NCBI GenBank assembly: GCA_018881555.1
Contig: JACAXG010000268.1
Span: 364,912 to 428,911, forward strand
Source of the DNA: Amblyornis subalaris
Taxonomy: Eukaryota > Chordata > Aves > Passeriformes > Ptilonorhynchidae
Length of the DNA stretch: 64,000 bases
Direction of reading: 5' to 3'
A program made the position numbers and the translations under genes. The first letter of the stretch is position 1, and each line of letters starts with the position of its first letter. Positions 21,132-33,289 of this stretch are shown one piece after another. The notes under the pieces are model-generated. The model did no database searches, was not told the DNA's origin, and worked only from the letters and a program-made list of their open reading frames with translations.

Positions 21132-21945
21132 GATTCATGGAATCACAGGATGGTTTGGGTTGGAAGGGACCTTAAGGATCCTGCAGTGCCACTCCCTGCC
21201 ATGGGCAGGGACACCTTCCACTATCCCAGGCTGCTCCAAGCCCCGTCCAGCCTGGCCTTGGACACTTCCAGGGATCCAGGGGCAGCCACAGCTTCTCTGG
21301 GCAACCTGTGCCAAGGCCTCCCCACCCTCCCAGGGAACAATTCCTTNCTAATATCTAATNTAACCTTCCCTCTGCCAGTTTAAAACCATTCCCNCTTGTC
21401 CTGTCCCTCTCTGCTCATATAAAAAGTCCCTTTCTCTTTATTGTAGCCCCTTTTAGGCACTGGAAGGGGCTCTGAGGTCTCCCTGGAGCCTTCACTTCTC
21501 CAGGCTGAACAATCCCAGCTCTCCCAGCCTTTCCTCCCAGCAGAGCTGCTCCATCCCTCTGCTCATCCTGGAGCCTCCTCTGGACTCTCTCCAGCAGCTC
21601 CACGTCCTTCCCGTGCTGGGCCCAGGGCTGGGNCAGCTCTGCAGGTGGGGTCTCACCTGAGCGGGGCACAGGGGCACAATCCCAATCCCTTCCCTGCTGG
21701 TTCCTGCTCTTTGGATGCAGCCCAGGATGCCCATGGATTTCTGGGCTCCCAACACTCCCTGATGGCTCATGTCCAGTTTTTCACCCAGGAGATCCCCAAG
21801 TTCTTCTCCCCAGGGCTGCTCCCAATGAATTCCTCTCCCAGTCCGTGCTCAGGTCTGGGATTGCCCCATCCCAGGAGCAGCCCCTGGCACTGGGACTTGT
21901 GGTACTCCATGAGATTCTCCTGGGCCACTTCCCAGGTTTGTGCAC
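21132..21945 (-). mobile_element. CR1 fragment, type A, longest copy in the window
   Basis: Starts with the antisense terminus TGATTCATGGAATCACAGGA and TTTGGGTTGGAAGGGACCTT. It runs through CTGCCATGGGCAGGGACACC, GCTTCTCTGGGCAACCTGTG, CAATCCCAGCTCTCCCAGCC, CTCTGGACTCTCTCCAGCAG and GCTGGGTTGG-like text to GGATGCAGCCCAGGATGCCC, GGATTTCTGGGCTCCCAACA and TCCATGAGATTCTCCTGGGC. About 810 bp: 3' end present, 5' truncated. The exact 5' edge is uncertain by some 40 bp. No intact reading frame. Confidence 0.95.
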
Positions 21946-22623
21946 TTTGCAGTCACCTGTCTCAGCCTGAGGATGATATTTTGCTTTCCTGACTCCTCTG
22001 TTACCAACCTCCATCCACGCCCAGCGTCACGCTCCAAAAAATCTCCACATCAGATTTATTCCTTCAGGCTTCCCGAGTGGACAATTAATTTCCTTCGTGG
22101 AATTACTTCGCTCCTGCTGCAACGCTCAGTTTGTTGCTTCGGAGTTGCTCCATCAGTTCCAGCAGCCTTAGCAGACCCTGCCTGGNGCTGTTCCACCCAC
22201 AGTGCAGCCACACGGAGATAAACGGCAATTCCTGACTCAAGGAATTCGAAACACTGCCCGGTCACGGGAGAAAAGGGTGGGGAAAACCAACAGGACAAGA
22301 AAGAAAAAGCAAATTGTTGCTGCAACTCATCACAGAGAACCTCCACGTTACACAAAGGGTCTCCTAAAAATAATTGTNCCATTTCCTGTGAAGGTGATGT
22401 AAAATCTGAGNNAAANNCCAAAATGAAGNGATTTCTNGGGAAAAGCTTGATTGTGGTGCAACTTTTCCTCTTTTAATGGTAATTTGCTTTGCCGGGAAAA
22501 AAAAAGGTTTCCTGCTGGAGAACCCAACAAGAGTTTCACCAGGACTGAGCCTGCTAGGAAATCCCAAAAGGCAAAAAAATAAGTTTTGTCTCTTGCAGAA
22601 ATACAATCTTTTCCAAGAGAAAA

Positions 22624-22664
22624 AATATAAATAAATAAATAAATANAAATAAATAAATAAAAAT
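22624..22664. repeat. AAAT microsatellite
   Basis: About ten AAAT/TAAA units, one interrupted by N. Confidence 0.9.
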
Positions 22665-22794
22665 ATTTCAACCTGTCCATTTACAGCTGAGACTCTGCGA
22701 CCTTGGCTCCCAGGGAAGTTTAACCTACTCTGATTAACTTTCCCATGTTATTCCATTAAATAAAACCAGTTTTGACACCCAGAGACTGAGGCAT

Positions 22795-22970
22795 CCCAGG
22801 GATAACACAATCACCCCATGCAATCATTCCAAATCGAGTTGCAATAATTCATTTAGGTGACCATACATATTTGTTCTGTGTAATATGAAACATTGCAAAA
22901 TGAAATCAATAGAAATGCCTCTTGTTAATGAAGATAGACTGTGCTGTTATGTGTGGGCTTCGGACTCCAN
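22795..22970. promoter_or_regulatory. candidate conserved non-coding element
   Basis: Repeat-free AT-rich block. TTGCAAT at 22839-22845 and ATTGCAA at 22892-22898 are inverted, C/EBP-like half sites. Between them are ATTCATTTAGGTGACCATAC and ATTTGTTCTGTG; after them are TGAAATCAATAGAAATGCC and TTGTTAATGAAG. Function is inferred. Confidence 0.25.
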
Positions 22971-23352
22971 AGCACAGAAATCTTATTTGGATTCTGAATT
23001 CCAGGGTATCCGACTGCTTAAAAAATGAGGGAAACATCATTTTGTAATGATACGGCTGGACAGCTGGGAAATGATATCCTGAATTTTGTTCCATGCTTTG
23101 TTCATTNAGAGTGGAAGCCCAGAGCAGACAACAGCACTGGCAGCTTTGCTGTTTTCTTCCACGAGGTCTTCGCCCTAAATTTTTTAGGGATTATTACTGG
23201 ATTCTGACTGAAATTCATCCTCCTGACATTGATATTCCGTCTTGAAGGTTGGGATGGGAGGATGTGAATTTTCAATGGTGGATTTTTTAAAACCTTAGGA
23301 ATATTTGATGCTGATTTATTCTTAAGAAAGGCAAACATGCTCAAGGGTAACG

Positions 23353-23625
23353 AGTGACAGGAGGAGAGGAAACGGCCTCGAGTTGCACCAGGGGAGGCTT
23401 AGATTGGATATTAGGGGAAAAATATTCACAGAAAGGGTTGTAAAACATTGGAATGGGCTGCCCAGGGAAGTGGTGGAGTCACCATCCCTGGAAGTGCTCA
23501 AAAAACCTGTGGATGTGGCAGTTAGGGACACATTAGGTTTAATAATGAACAAAGTGGTGATGGTGGGACTTGATGGCCTTAAAGATATTTTCCAGCTTTA
23601 AAAAAATCTACGATTCTATTATTCC
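23353..23625 (+). mobile_element. CR1 fragment, type F with 3' end
   Basis: Sense text with GTGACAGGAGGAGAGGAAAC, GGCCTCGAGTTGCACCAGGG, GATTGGATATTAGGGG, ACATTGGAATGGGCTGCCCA, GGTGGAGTCACCATCCCTGG and TGTGGATGTGGCAGTTAGGG, ending TTCTATTATTCC. It is diverged and probably older than the type A copies. An ATTCTATT-like terminal repeat is visible. Confidence 0.92.
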
Positions 23626-24359
23626 ATAAATACAGCTGGAATTCTGTTAATGCCCAAGCAACTCCATTTCAAATTCCCTGGAAGATCCCTGTGTTGCAGC
23701 AGGGACACATCCAGTGTCTTTGGCTTTTTTCTGCTTTTAGTCTTTGCTTCAGAGGCTTCGAGCCAAAAATCCAAGGGATTGGCAGATCTGCTTAAATAAG
23801 NTATCTGGGAAGAAGGAAAAGCCCCAAAACCAAGGACACCACAGAGTATTTAACAGCAGGTCCTGGAAGCTGCCATCCCTTTTCCCACTGGAAACATGGG
23901 ATGCCTTCGGAGTCAGTGCACATATTTAGGCAGCATCAAATTTAGGATAAATTGGCTGAATTTAATTTATTTGAGGAGCCATAAATTGGCTCCTTAAATC
24001 CCTGAGCAGGAACTTGTGAGAGGTTCAGCCAAGACAACACGGGAGGCAGAGGAGCTCTTGGAATGTTATGGAGAGCTCTGGACACAGTGATTAAAGGAGG
24101 TTGAACTCTCTGACCCAGAAAATCAAATTGGTGACAACTCAGTATGTTAAACTACATTAAAATTTATGACATTGATGAAGAGGATCAATGTGGGAATAAA
24201 GCCTAAATTAGGAGATCTCTGGAGCAGGGAAAACAATCACCTGCAGGATTTCCAAGCATCCCGAGAAGCAAAGTGAAAAAAATTCATTTGCTGGCCCCCA
24301 AATAATACAAAAGTTTCTTTGAAAAGGGGAGGAAAAAAGGCACAATGCCTCGGGAAAGA

Positions 24360-24740
24360 AAACTGCAAATGGTCATTAGAGGGAAAAATCTGAGGAAGTT
24401 TCACAAAGTAGCCGTAAATGACTTTTTGTAAATGGCTTTTCTGACTCGGGGGAAAACGACCCCGTGACAGCAGCAACCCCCGGCCGGGGCTCGGGGCACT
24501 GGGAATTCAAACGCCTCGGCCACAGTTCAGGTGTCAAGCAGAGGTTTGTGCCCTGCAAAACAAAGTTCTGGTACAGCGGAAAACTGATGATGAAAAGCGG
24601 CGCTTACGGCACAGCCCCTTAAAGGGCCTTTGAATTTCAATAACGATTTGTGGANTTAGAGGGATGCTGCGGAGGTAAAGGCCTCTCTTAGAATAAAAAA
24701 TAGAAAGCGTTTGTTTTGCTAGCAGCAGTCTTTATTATTA
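24360..24740. promoter_or_regulatory. candidate regulatory block
   Basis: Repeat-free block with GTAAATGACTTTTTGTAAAT, a perfect 12-bp palindrome CCCCGGCCGGGG at 24478-24489, AAAGCGGCGCTTACGGC, the near-palindrome CCCTTAAAGGG and TTTCAATAACGATTTGTGG. Listed for CpG retention and motif density; function unproven. Confidence 0.2.
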
Positions 24741-24820
24741 CACAAGTGGACATTGAAAAACATTTATTTTTCAGTGGCTTTGCATTTAGGTTGNATTTTT
24801 ATATCATTCGGGCTGCACTG

Positions 24821-24860
24821 ACAGTTTTATTTCCATTNTTACAGTTTTATTTCCGTTTAC
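24821..24860. repeat. 20-bp tandem duplication
   Basis: ACAGTTTTATTTCCATTNTT is followed by ACAGTTTTATTTCCGTTTAC. Confidence 0.8.
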
Positions 24861-25013
24861 AATCAACTCCATGATGTTTCTGATGAAAATAAAGAAGCTC
24901 TCATTGCCCTGCCTTGTGTCACTTGTGTTTCCAAAAGAGGAAAATCCAAAAGTAAAACGCAGGGAGTGACTCTTCCCCGTGCCAGCCTTAGCACTCTAAA
25001 ACTNCTTCTCCTT

Positions 25014-25051
25014 TTTTGTAAATCAAAATCTCTATTTTGTAAATCAAAAAA
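25014..25051. repeat. 21-bp tandem duplication
   Basis: TTTTGTAAATCAAAA occurs twice, separated by TCTCTA. Confidence 0.8.
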
Positions 25052-26185
25052 GGGGGAAACTGATAAAAAGCAGACACAAAGCCAAATTAAACCAACAAGA
25101 AGCACAGCTACTCTGAAGNTACATGGCAGGAATGGTTAAATATAATCCATGGAATGCTTTCTCCTGCTTTTTCNTGGCACTAGGAGTGTCCTTTCCTCAT
25201 CAGCTTGGCCACCACTGTTACACAGGAAACACAGCAGCAGTTTCCACCTGCAGAATTTACCTGTATTTTGTTCTTCATCCAAAAATGAAGAGCTTCAAGA
25301 ACCTTTGTTCACTTCCAGTGTCTCTCCTTTCTCTCAAAAAGATAAGAATTATTGNAAGTTGGGATGTTCGCTACACATTTAAGGGCAGATCTCCAAATAA
25401 TCCCTTGGAATCCCACGAAATATTTTCATTATGCCTGGTGGGTGACAACAGCAACCCCGCAGTGGAAAACAGAGAGCTGTTTCTTGCCAGGGGGAATTCT
25501 TGGAAGTTGTGATACTTGGACTGGAGCTGGGATTCCTTCCACAGTGTCCTGCTTCTGGAGACAGTCATGTCCTTCCAGCAGGAGCAGGATTTGGAATCCT
25601 CTGGTGTGGCTCACTGACCTTTTACACCCCATTACTTCCATGGGCAGGAGATGAGATCCATAGGCTTTTTACATTTTCCCACTTTCCACTGGTTTTCTGG
25701 GAGAGCTCCTCAGCGCTCCCTGAGCCAGAGGGACCCTGAGAGCAGAGCTGATGGGTTTAATAAGCAATAAATTAAGAGTTTAAGCCACTTTGACTGAATC
25801 CTCTCGCATCCCAACGGCACCTCCGCGGCGCTGAAGGGATCCCTCAAAATGATGGATGAAAATCCAATAAAGGTTTCAGAGCCAGGAGGGGACAGGGAGT
25901 TGTGTGACTGCAGTATTGACACTCAGCCAGCCTCCTGCTCCGTGGGCATCCCACGTGGATTGGGATGAAAGCTGGGGCNGGTTTGGGAAAGGTGCAATCC
26001 AGGCCGGGCCCGGTGCAGCGGGTGGGTTTGTTATGGGGTTTCTTTGGAAAGATGATCCCAGGTTTTCTCTTGGCCTAGAATGAAGAGAACTTGAGGCACT
26101 GAAGGTGGAAAAATGAGTCTGGATTTTTCTAGATAAATTCTTAGTCCNAGAAGTCCACCGGCACATGGCTTGGATCGGGAATAGT

Positions 26186-26285
26186 GTCCAGCAGGAGCAG
26201 GGCAGGGATTGTCCCTCTGGATTTGGCCCTGGTGAGGTGTTTGTCCGGAATGTGTCAAGGAGCAGAGCTGGCCCCTGGCCACCAC
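26186..26285 (+). mobile_element. probable CR1 fragment from a more 5' region, 3' part missing
   Basis: GTGTCCAGCAGGAGCAGGGC, AGGGATTGTCCCTCTGGATT, TGGCCCTGGTGAGG and CAGAGCTGGCCCCTGG resemble sense CR1 text that normally lies upstream of the TGGAGCTGCTGGAGAGAGTC block. The usual downstream CR1 text does not follow. A diverged remnant; the assignment rests on remembered family text and is moderate. Confidence 0.55.
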
Positions 26286-27670
26286 CGGCCCCACGTGTCC
26301 ATCCCGGTGGGAACTGTCCACCGGGAGCAGGGTGCTGAAGGATCCCGGACACGGGGACACTCCCACATTCCACTCACCAAACCCTGCTGGGACAGAGGGA
26401 AGAATTCCCTCAGGAAGCATCACCTCCCTCCAGCTTTCCAAGTCCTGGGAGATCTCTCCTGAGGCTATGGAAATGGAAGTGAAAAGGGTGATTCTCCCTT
26501 GTGTGTGGCTGGCACGGAAGGATGTTCTCCCCAAATATTCTTTCCTTCCCTCTTCTTCCAAAAGGTTTCTTCTCTGTTCAGTTCTTAATTTAAGGAAAAC
26601 ATAAAAATAGATTGGATTTTTCTGCCAGCGTCTCTTCCTGACCTTTGAGACATCCATGACAACAAACTGGGACTTTTTGATGACTGAACAAAATACTTTT
26701 CAACTCTGGCATTTTAACTGTTCCATCTCCNTGTTACGATATGGAATAAAAGGTCTCCCTTTCCCTGTCCATGGCCTGCCCAAACTTTGGTGTTCCTATT
26801 TCACAGCAGAGATCCAAAGTTCCAATGAAAGGACATCTTTTCTGCCTGGTTCATTATTTCTTTTTACAATTTCTGTCCTGCCAGCATCAAAGAGAAACCG
26901 TTTCATTTATTTTTTATTGTTGTCCACTTTTGGCACTACTGTGAATTCCTGCAGGGCTGTTCTTCAGCCCCAAGTGGAAAAGGTGGACAGAAATCCAGTT
27001 CTCCCCAGGATTTTTCGGTCATTGATCCACGTTCAGCTGCATCAGCTTCCAATACTTTCGCTTTCCAGCGCGTTTCTTTTTCCTCCTGAATTTTTCAGGA
27101 CGCTCATTTCACCTGGGGATATTCTATTGAATGCTTTGGGGCCNATGCTGAGATAAAAAGTGGAGGGTAGGCACTTCATAAGGAACTTTGGAAGTTGTTT
27201 TATATTTGTAGGAAGGGAGATCGTTCCTGGTAATTTATCCTCTTTCTTAATGGCAAAAAATCTATTGTTTTAAATTTATAAGTCTTTGAAAAACAGTTTT
27301 TCTAAGGATCCTTTCAATGTAGGCAAAGTCCACAGACAATTTCTTGAGTAACTATTTCTCATTTTTACTTTGCCCCTATTTTACAGGACAAAAATCTGAG
27401 GTTCTCTCTGGAAAGTTAGGAAGATGTTCAGTCAGGATAACATTATTCCTAGGAGAAGACATGCTGGAAAGGAAGAGCAGACTTCAAGAGAAACCTGGAA
27501 AGTGAATTCCTTCTTGGTCAATCTTGCTGAATTTTGAACTGCACTGGATGGAAGTTCCCATAAATAATTCCACCCTTTTTTTAGGCTCAGCAGTTCCAGG
27601 GAGGAGCTTCCCAGGGAATGGTCATGTTCCCAAACCTGCCAGAGTTCAGGCAGTTTCAGGACAACACTCT
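26286..27670. other. unique non-coding stretch
   Basis: No gene or repeat recognised. GC-neutral to 26460, then AT-rich. No coding exon signal. Confidence 0.55.
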
Positions 27671-27776
27671 CAGGCACAGGGTGGGATTGTTGGGGTGTCT
27701 GTGCAGGGCCAGGAGTTGGACTGGGTTATCCTGNTGGATCCCTTCCAACTCAGGATATTCCATAATTCTCTGATTT
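27671..27776 (+). mobile_element. CR1 fragment, type E 3' end
   Basis: CAGGCACAGGGTGGGATTGT, TGGGGTGTCTGTGCAGGGCC and AGGAGTTGGACTGGGTTATC, then GATCCCTTCCAACTCAGGAT and ATTCCATAATTCTCTGATTT. This is the only copy of this subfamily in the window. Confidence 0.9.
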
Positions 27777-28552
27777 GTTTCACCTGCCCAACTCACAAGG
27801 AACTTGTCTCTTAATTAATGAGCCCATAATCCCTTCTCCACTTCTCCCACCTCGGTCACACAGCCTGGGAATGCTCTAAATTAAACATTTTACAGAAAAC
27901 AAGGACTTGGACTTCTGCCTCCGGTGCCACCGGGGCAGCCTTTTAATGTTGTTAAAACAAACCAAAAAAAAAAAGTTAATTGAATGACAATTTCTAAATG
28001 TAATAGATGTGGATCTTCACTTGGAGCAGGCTGGAATTACCTTGAGTCCTGAGGAAAGGTTACCCATTAACTCCTGTGTTCTGATTGGAGGACTCCAATA
28101 TTGGGATTTCATTAACAAGATTTATGGGAGCATTCAGTGACCGCTGTAGTAATGATTGTTTTTCCAGAACCAGAGAAATATTTTCTATATTTTCTGATTA
28201 AAGTCAAATTTCTTCNGAAATTCCAGTGTTTGTGAAGTCAAGAGCCTGATTTAACGACAAGTCATGACTGCAATATGATAACACCNACTCCTCTTTGTTT
28301 GTCCTGAACCCTGCTGACAGAAACTAAATTAATCCCAATTTCGAAATGCCAAATTCTGATGGTTTTAAAGAGTCCTCAACAAGTCCAACCAATTTAGAGA
28401 GGAAAATGTTGTTTGATCCAAAAGACGAACACTCAGAGAAGTTTTCCTGACTCCCTGCGTGCAACACATCCCACAATCCATGGAACCCATTGGATTCTGC
28501 CAGTGTGGTGCCCATGGGGAGAGAAGGGAGGTCTTCCAGGTGAGATCCTTCG
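27777..28552. other. unique AT-rich stretch
   Basis: No gene seen. Poly-A near 27963-27975. No repeats recognised. Confidence 0.55.
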
Positions 28553-28956
28553 GATGAGGAGAAGCTGAGGGAGCTGGGAAAGGGGCTCAGCCTGGAGAAG
28601 AGGAGGCTCAGGGGGGACCTTCTGGCTCTGCACAACTCCTGACAGGAGGGGGCAGCCGGGGGGGGTCGGGCTCTGCTCCCAGGGAACAGGGACAGGAGGA
28701 GAGGGAACNGCCTCGAGCTGTGCCAGGGGAGGCTCAGGTTGGACACCAGGAGCAATTTCTCCCTGGAAAGGGTGNTCAGGCCTTGGCAGGGGCTGCCCAG
28801 GGAGGTTTGGAGTGCCCATCCCTGGAGGTGTCCAAGGCAGGCCTGGCCGTGGCACTCAGTGCTCTGGGCTGNGGACAAGGTGGGCATGGGGCACAGCTTG
28901 GACTGCATGGGCTGGGAGGGCTTTTCCAGCCACAATGATCCTGAGATTCTGGGATT
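28553..28956 (+). mobile_element. CR1 fragment, type C, long
   Basis: Sense text: GGATGAGGAGAAGCTGAGGG, GGGGCTCAGCCTGGAGAAGA, CTCTGCACAACTCCTGACAG, TGCCAGGGGAGGCTCAGGTT, GGGCTGCCCAGGGAGGTTTG, GCCTGGCCGTGGCACTCAGT and GGGCATGGGGCACAGCTTGG, ending TGAGATTCTGGGATT. About 400 bp, high GC, with an intact 3' end. Confidence 0.93.
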
Positions 28957-31783
28957 ATAAATCACAGGGCATGTCACAAACACCTCTAAGTCAATGCTGC
29001 ATCCCACANAGGTTGTGAGTAGAGCTGGGTAATGCTTTTACATCATCAAGATGTGGCCATGTATAAAATCTTCCCAAGTTTCCTACTACTTTTATCCTCT
29101 GACTCACACAGAGCTGGAAATTAAATTCTGATGCCTTGGGAAGAAGTTCTAAATTATTTACTACATTTTTCCCCTCCTCTCTCTTCTCTCAGGCTCTGTC
29201 ACCACAGCAAAAGTACTGAGAGTAGTGACAAGTCCAATATCAATAAACATAATAATAATTGATTTCTGGGANATGAAAAATCTGAAATTAGTGGCAATTT
29301 CCCCCCAGAGTGTTGTCTGATTAATTTAATGTTCATCTAAGTCTAAGTCATTCTAATACTTATCTGCTCAGCAAACCTTTGGGATGTGTCTNTGGGCCAA
29401 AGACCAGAAGAAAGTGAAGTTTTATTGCACAGTCCAGTGGTTTTTAAATTTTTCACACAAAACAAAAAAACGAAGGCTTGAGGAGATGCTAAAAGTTGTG
29501 TTTACCATAATTATTTTAATTCTGCCATTTCTTTCTGAAGAAAAAAACTGACAACNTGTGACAGGAGGAGGAGCAGAAAACATTGTCCCCTCTGAAAAGC
29601 TGGAAGGTCTGAAGGAGCACAGGAGGAGTGANGGTGAAAGATGAACTTGGACTGGGATTTATCCAAAGAAGTGTTGTCAAGACGATTGAGGTGACTGATT
29701 AAAGANATTTAAGACAACTTCATGAGATAATTTGGGAAAAAGGGAAAAATTTGCGTATTTATGAATGACATTGGCACAAAAAGAGGAGGTGTGAACCAGC
29801 AAAGAATCTCAGGGAAGTTTCTCCATGTCCCAGCAGGAGCAGGAGGAGAAGGAAGATGTGGCCATTAACAAGAAACATGGCAGAATTGTCTGAGATTTTT
29901 GGGATGGACCACCCATTACAGCCAAGCTTTGCAGAGGAAGTCCAAATCGAGATTACAAAGGAAGGATCCTGTGAAATCCAGCACAATTCCGAGACACAGA
30001 AGTTTCCCTGCAGCCCATTGAAGCCATTAACGCTTCAGACAGCCCCAGAATTGTTCATTACTGGGAGAGACAGCATTCCTGTTGTTTAGGCAGTGGCATC
30101 CTTCATCAGTCCTTAATAATCCCTAAATTGAGCTCTCCTGAGTGGGCTCCCTCCTTTCAGAGAGGAGGAAGAAACCCTGCACGACAGGAACTGGAGTTAA
30201 CTGCCTGATTCTTTGCACCCAGTGTGGTTTCAGAGAGGAAATAAAGAGCATTTAGAGTGACTGAATCCCATCAGATCTTCCAGACATCCTCATTAGGCTG
30301 TTATAATTAGGGTTGTGTTGTTTTCTTCATTTTCTCTCGATAGTGTTAGCTGGCAAAGACTGATGCCTTTAGCCCTCCAATAAATTAATTATTAATGTGG
30401 GAGTTAATAATTCATGTTAATTGGTACTATGAGCTACTTTCCCCAACAAAAGTGAGCAAAGGTCAAAACTTGTTAACAGCAGAGGTGAATTCTATTTTTA
30501 AGTTTTCCCTTCCATAATGTATCTGCAAAATCAATCTATAGCCTGCAAAATTAACTGTTTTTGTAAAGGTGAGCAGAGACTGAGGGCAAAGGTGTGGCCT
30601 TTTCACTTGGTTGCCTTTAACTGGACTTTAGTCATATCCAGAGACACGGAGAATTTGGGACTCCTCAACATGGATCATCAGGAAGTGTCTCTCAGGTGGG
30701 CCCAGACCTGAGCAGGGTGTGACGAACAAAAAAGGGACCAAGAAAATATAAATTAGTGAAGAATTGAGCTGTTCTTTGCATGCCATCTGGGATGTGCTTT
30801 ATGGAGTATCCAAGCTGCTTTTCCCGAAAGAAAAGGACCNGTTCCATCCCACCTGGGAGGTTCACCTGAGCAGAACATCAAATAATTCCCTGTAATTATT
30901 CCTCGCTGCTCAGATAAGACAAATCCGCCACTCACTCCCCGCACGAGGTGCAGCGCTTTGATCACTGCCCTCCCAAAAGCAGCACAACTGCACGTGAGTG
31001 CCCGTCCCAGCCCCTCCATCTGGAATATCAGGGCTGGGATCTGCTTTTAATTTGATGGGGTGCTTGAACAAGACCATGTGCTGTCGCGTGTGTTCAGCAA
31101 CCCAGCGTTTTCCCAACCTCCAGCCTCTCCTCCCCGACCAACAGGAAATCGTGTCCTTGCTTGNGTTCTGTTTGCAAAACAGGCGTTCCGAAAAAAAAGG
31201 CAAAGTGAGGGAAGAGATGTGTGGAGTTCGGGAAAGGCTTAAAAGGAACCAGCAGAATGTGCTTTTAATAAAAATAATCAGCTTTTATTAGTGGTCGTAA
31301 CAACCCATTGTAAGTAACTTACATAACGCCAGGCNTTCCCAGTACTCGTCAGAACCCAGCGACTCGATGTTCATCATTTAAACACGAGGATGAGATGGGA
31401 ATTCATCCAACATCCACTGTCATCAGTGGGAGCTCTTCCACTGCCTCCTGTGGGCGCTGGATCCGGCCCCTGCTCAGCAGGACGTTCTCATTCTGGGAAG
31501 AAAAAGCAATTTCCTTGGAAAGCCTTTCCTTTATGACATGGCCAATATATATTTACTCTTTTCTCGTTCTTTTGGAAAATCCAGCCGATGTTTCATAAAG
31601 GGAAGAGAGCACTGCTCAGGAAAAACAAGTCTGGTTTTATAACACTTTGTTCTATTAACAGGAAGTGTTAAAAATTCTGATGGGAAACATCTCACGTTGT
31701 CCTGTGTCCAGTTTTTCACTCTAAGTGTATCCAGTTTCCATAACATGACTGACCTACAATTACACAAATTATGGGAAAAATGG
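28957..31783. other. unique stretch
   Basis: About 2.8 kb without an identified gene or transposon. 29000-29560 and 30240-30540 are AT-rich. Near 31260-31322 there are two short inverted repeats: AATAAAA/TTTTATT, and GTAAGT-A-ACTTAC at 31310-31322. A 77-residue open frame at 29856-30089 has no recognisable domain. Confidence 0.5.
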
Positions 31784-32253
31784 CAAGGGACACCTTCCAC
31801 TATCCCAGGCTACTCCAAGTCCTGTCCAAGCTGGCCTTGGACACCTCCAGGGATCCAGGGGCAGCCACAGATTCTCTGGGCAACCTGNGCCAGGGTCTCC
31901 CCACCCTCCCAGGGAACAATTCCTTCCCAATATCCCATCTAACCCTGCCCTCCGGCAGTTTGAAGCCATTCCCTGTATCCTGTCCCTCCATCCCTTGGGA
32001 ATTGTCTCTCTCCATGTTTCCTGNAGCTCCTTCAGGCACTGCAAGGCCACAATGAGGTCACCCCAAAGCTTCTCCTCTCCAGGCTGAACAATCCCAGCTC
32101 TCCCAGCCTTTCCTCCCAGCAGAGCTGCTCCATCCCTCTGNTCATCCTGGNGNCTCCTCTGGACTCTCTCCAGCAGCTCCACATCCTTCCTGTGCTGGGG
32201 ATCCAGGGCTGGGGCAGCTCTGCAGGTGGGGTCTCACCTGAGTGGGGCACAGG
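31784..32253 (-). mobile_element. CR1 fragment, type A, 3' terminus deleted
   Basis: Antisense type A from GGACACCTTCCACTATCCCA through TTCTCTGGGCAACCTG, CCCTTGGGAATTGTCTCTCT, CCATGTTTCCTG and ACCCCAAAGCTTCTCCTCTC to GGTGGGGTCTCACCTGAGTG. The terminal 60-70 bp (TTTGGGTTGGAAGGG...ATGG) are absent; unrelated sequence begins at GGGAAAAATGGCAAG. A short tandem duplication abuts the 5' edge. Confidence 0.93.
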
Positions 32254-32288
32254 GACAGAAATATCACCCAGGGACAGAAATATCCCTC
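32251..32288. repeat. 19-bp tandem duplication at a CR1 5' edge
   Basis: AGGGACAGAAATATCACCC is followed directly by AGGGACAGAAATATCCCTC. Confidence 0.85.
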
Positions 32289-33238
32289 ATTTACAGAACA
32301 ATTTTCCCTGGCCCTCCTATCCCACCCCCATCCCCTGCACTGCTGGATCCCCCTCCCTGGATCTGGTGTGTGCAGAGGACTCTACATCCACTGTTTTACC
32401 TCNCACCTCCTTAACCCGCACTGCAGGGGTGGAAACATTGGAATCTGGTTCAAGGAGTGATCCTAGGATCGAGTTAACAGGCAGTGCGATTAAAGCAGGC
32501 AAGGAAAAGGGCAAACAGGAGGTTCTGGCTGGGGGCAATTCCTTGTTTCCTTCTCTGCCTCAGGGCCCGAGTTAACCCCTCGTGCCGCTGGGGCACAAAT
32601 CCAAAACTGAGCCTGGCTTGTGTCAAGAAAAANCCAAACCAAACAAAATCCCAAGCGAAACAAAACTCCACGTGACGGTGCCTCGCCCTGACTCACACCA
32701 AGATCTTCATTCAAATAAACTTTTTCTTCCTCCGCCATGAACGTGGAGCGAGGAAGGATCTCAAGCCAAAGGAAGGAAAACTACAGAGGAAACAATCCCA
32801 CAACAGACAACTCATAAAAATCCTGCAAATCCTTCCTAGGGGTTGTGGGAGGTTCCAAACGCAGTCTGTGGGGTGGGGTGGGAATCCGTGAGGCTGCTTG
32901 GGGTGGAGGTACCACAGGAAGCGTTTGCAGGACCTTCTGTGTCTTCCCTTCTCCATTCTCAGTTCTCCAGGCTGGGAATTGTTATTAACGCCTGGAAAAG
33001 TGTAGCTCAGAGGGGGTTTAGTGGAGGGGATGAGTCTTTCCTGGTTGTTACCTCCAGGGAAGGGAAGGGGACGGAGTAAAAGGCAAGGACAGGCAGCTCT
33101 TGGCAGGGCTTGTTGTTAATTTTCCTTGGCGTGCTTTGAGTACCTGTCTGAAAAGCTGCAGCAGTGCAGGAAGGAAATTTTTCAAGAGATTAAACTATTA
33201 TTGTTTCCTGTGTGGCTGTCTTCACTGTATATGAGGGG

Positions 33239-33270
33239 AAAAAAAAAAAAAAAAAAAAAAAAGAAAAAAA
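33239..33270 (+). repeat. poly-A tract
   Basis: About 25 A, one G, six A. The upstream sequence shows no recognisable retroposed gene. Confidence 0.9.
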
Positions 33271-33289
33271 CAGCTCCAAGGGCACTTGA

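Larger units (their letters stand above)
21946..23352. other. unique stretch with N cluster and AAAT array
   Basis: No gene seen. N bases cluster at 22379-22437. An AAAT array is at 22624-22664, and a candidate block at 22795-22970 is listed separately. Confidence 0.5.
23626..26185. other. unique stretch with small duplications
   Basis: No gene recognised. It contains a candidate block at 24360-24740 and two short tandem duplications (24821-24860, 25014-25051). 25100-26180 shows no identifiable element. Confidence 0.5.

Noticed and set aside
21645..21992. Open frame of 115 residues
   Set aside because: Lies in the 5' part of the long antisense CR1 copy, on the strand opposite to the element's own reading direction.
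29856..30089. 77-residue open frame with a fairly protein-like composition
   Set aside because: No domain, no splice context and no family recognised; length is within chance expectation.
33239..33270. Poly-A tract as the tail of a processed pseudogene
   Set aside because: The upstream 500 bp show no recognisable gene-derived sequence and no matching target duplication was seen.
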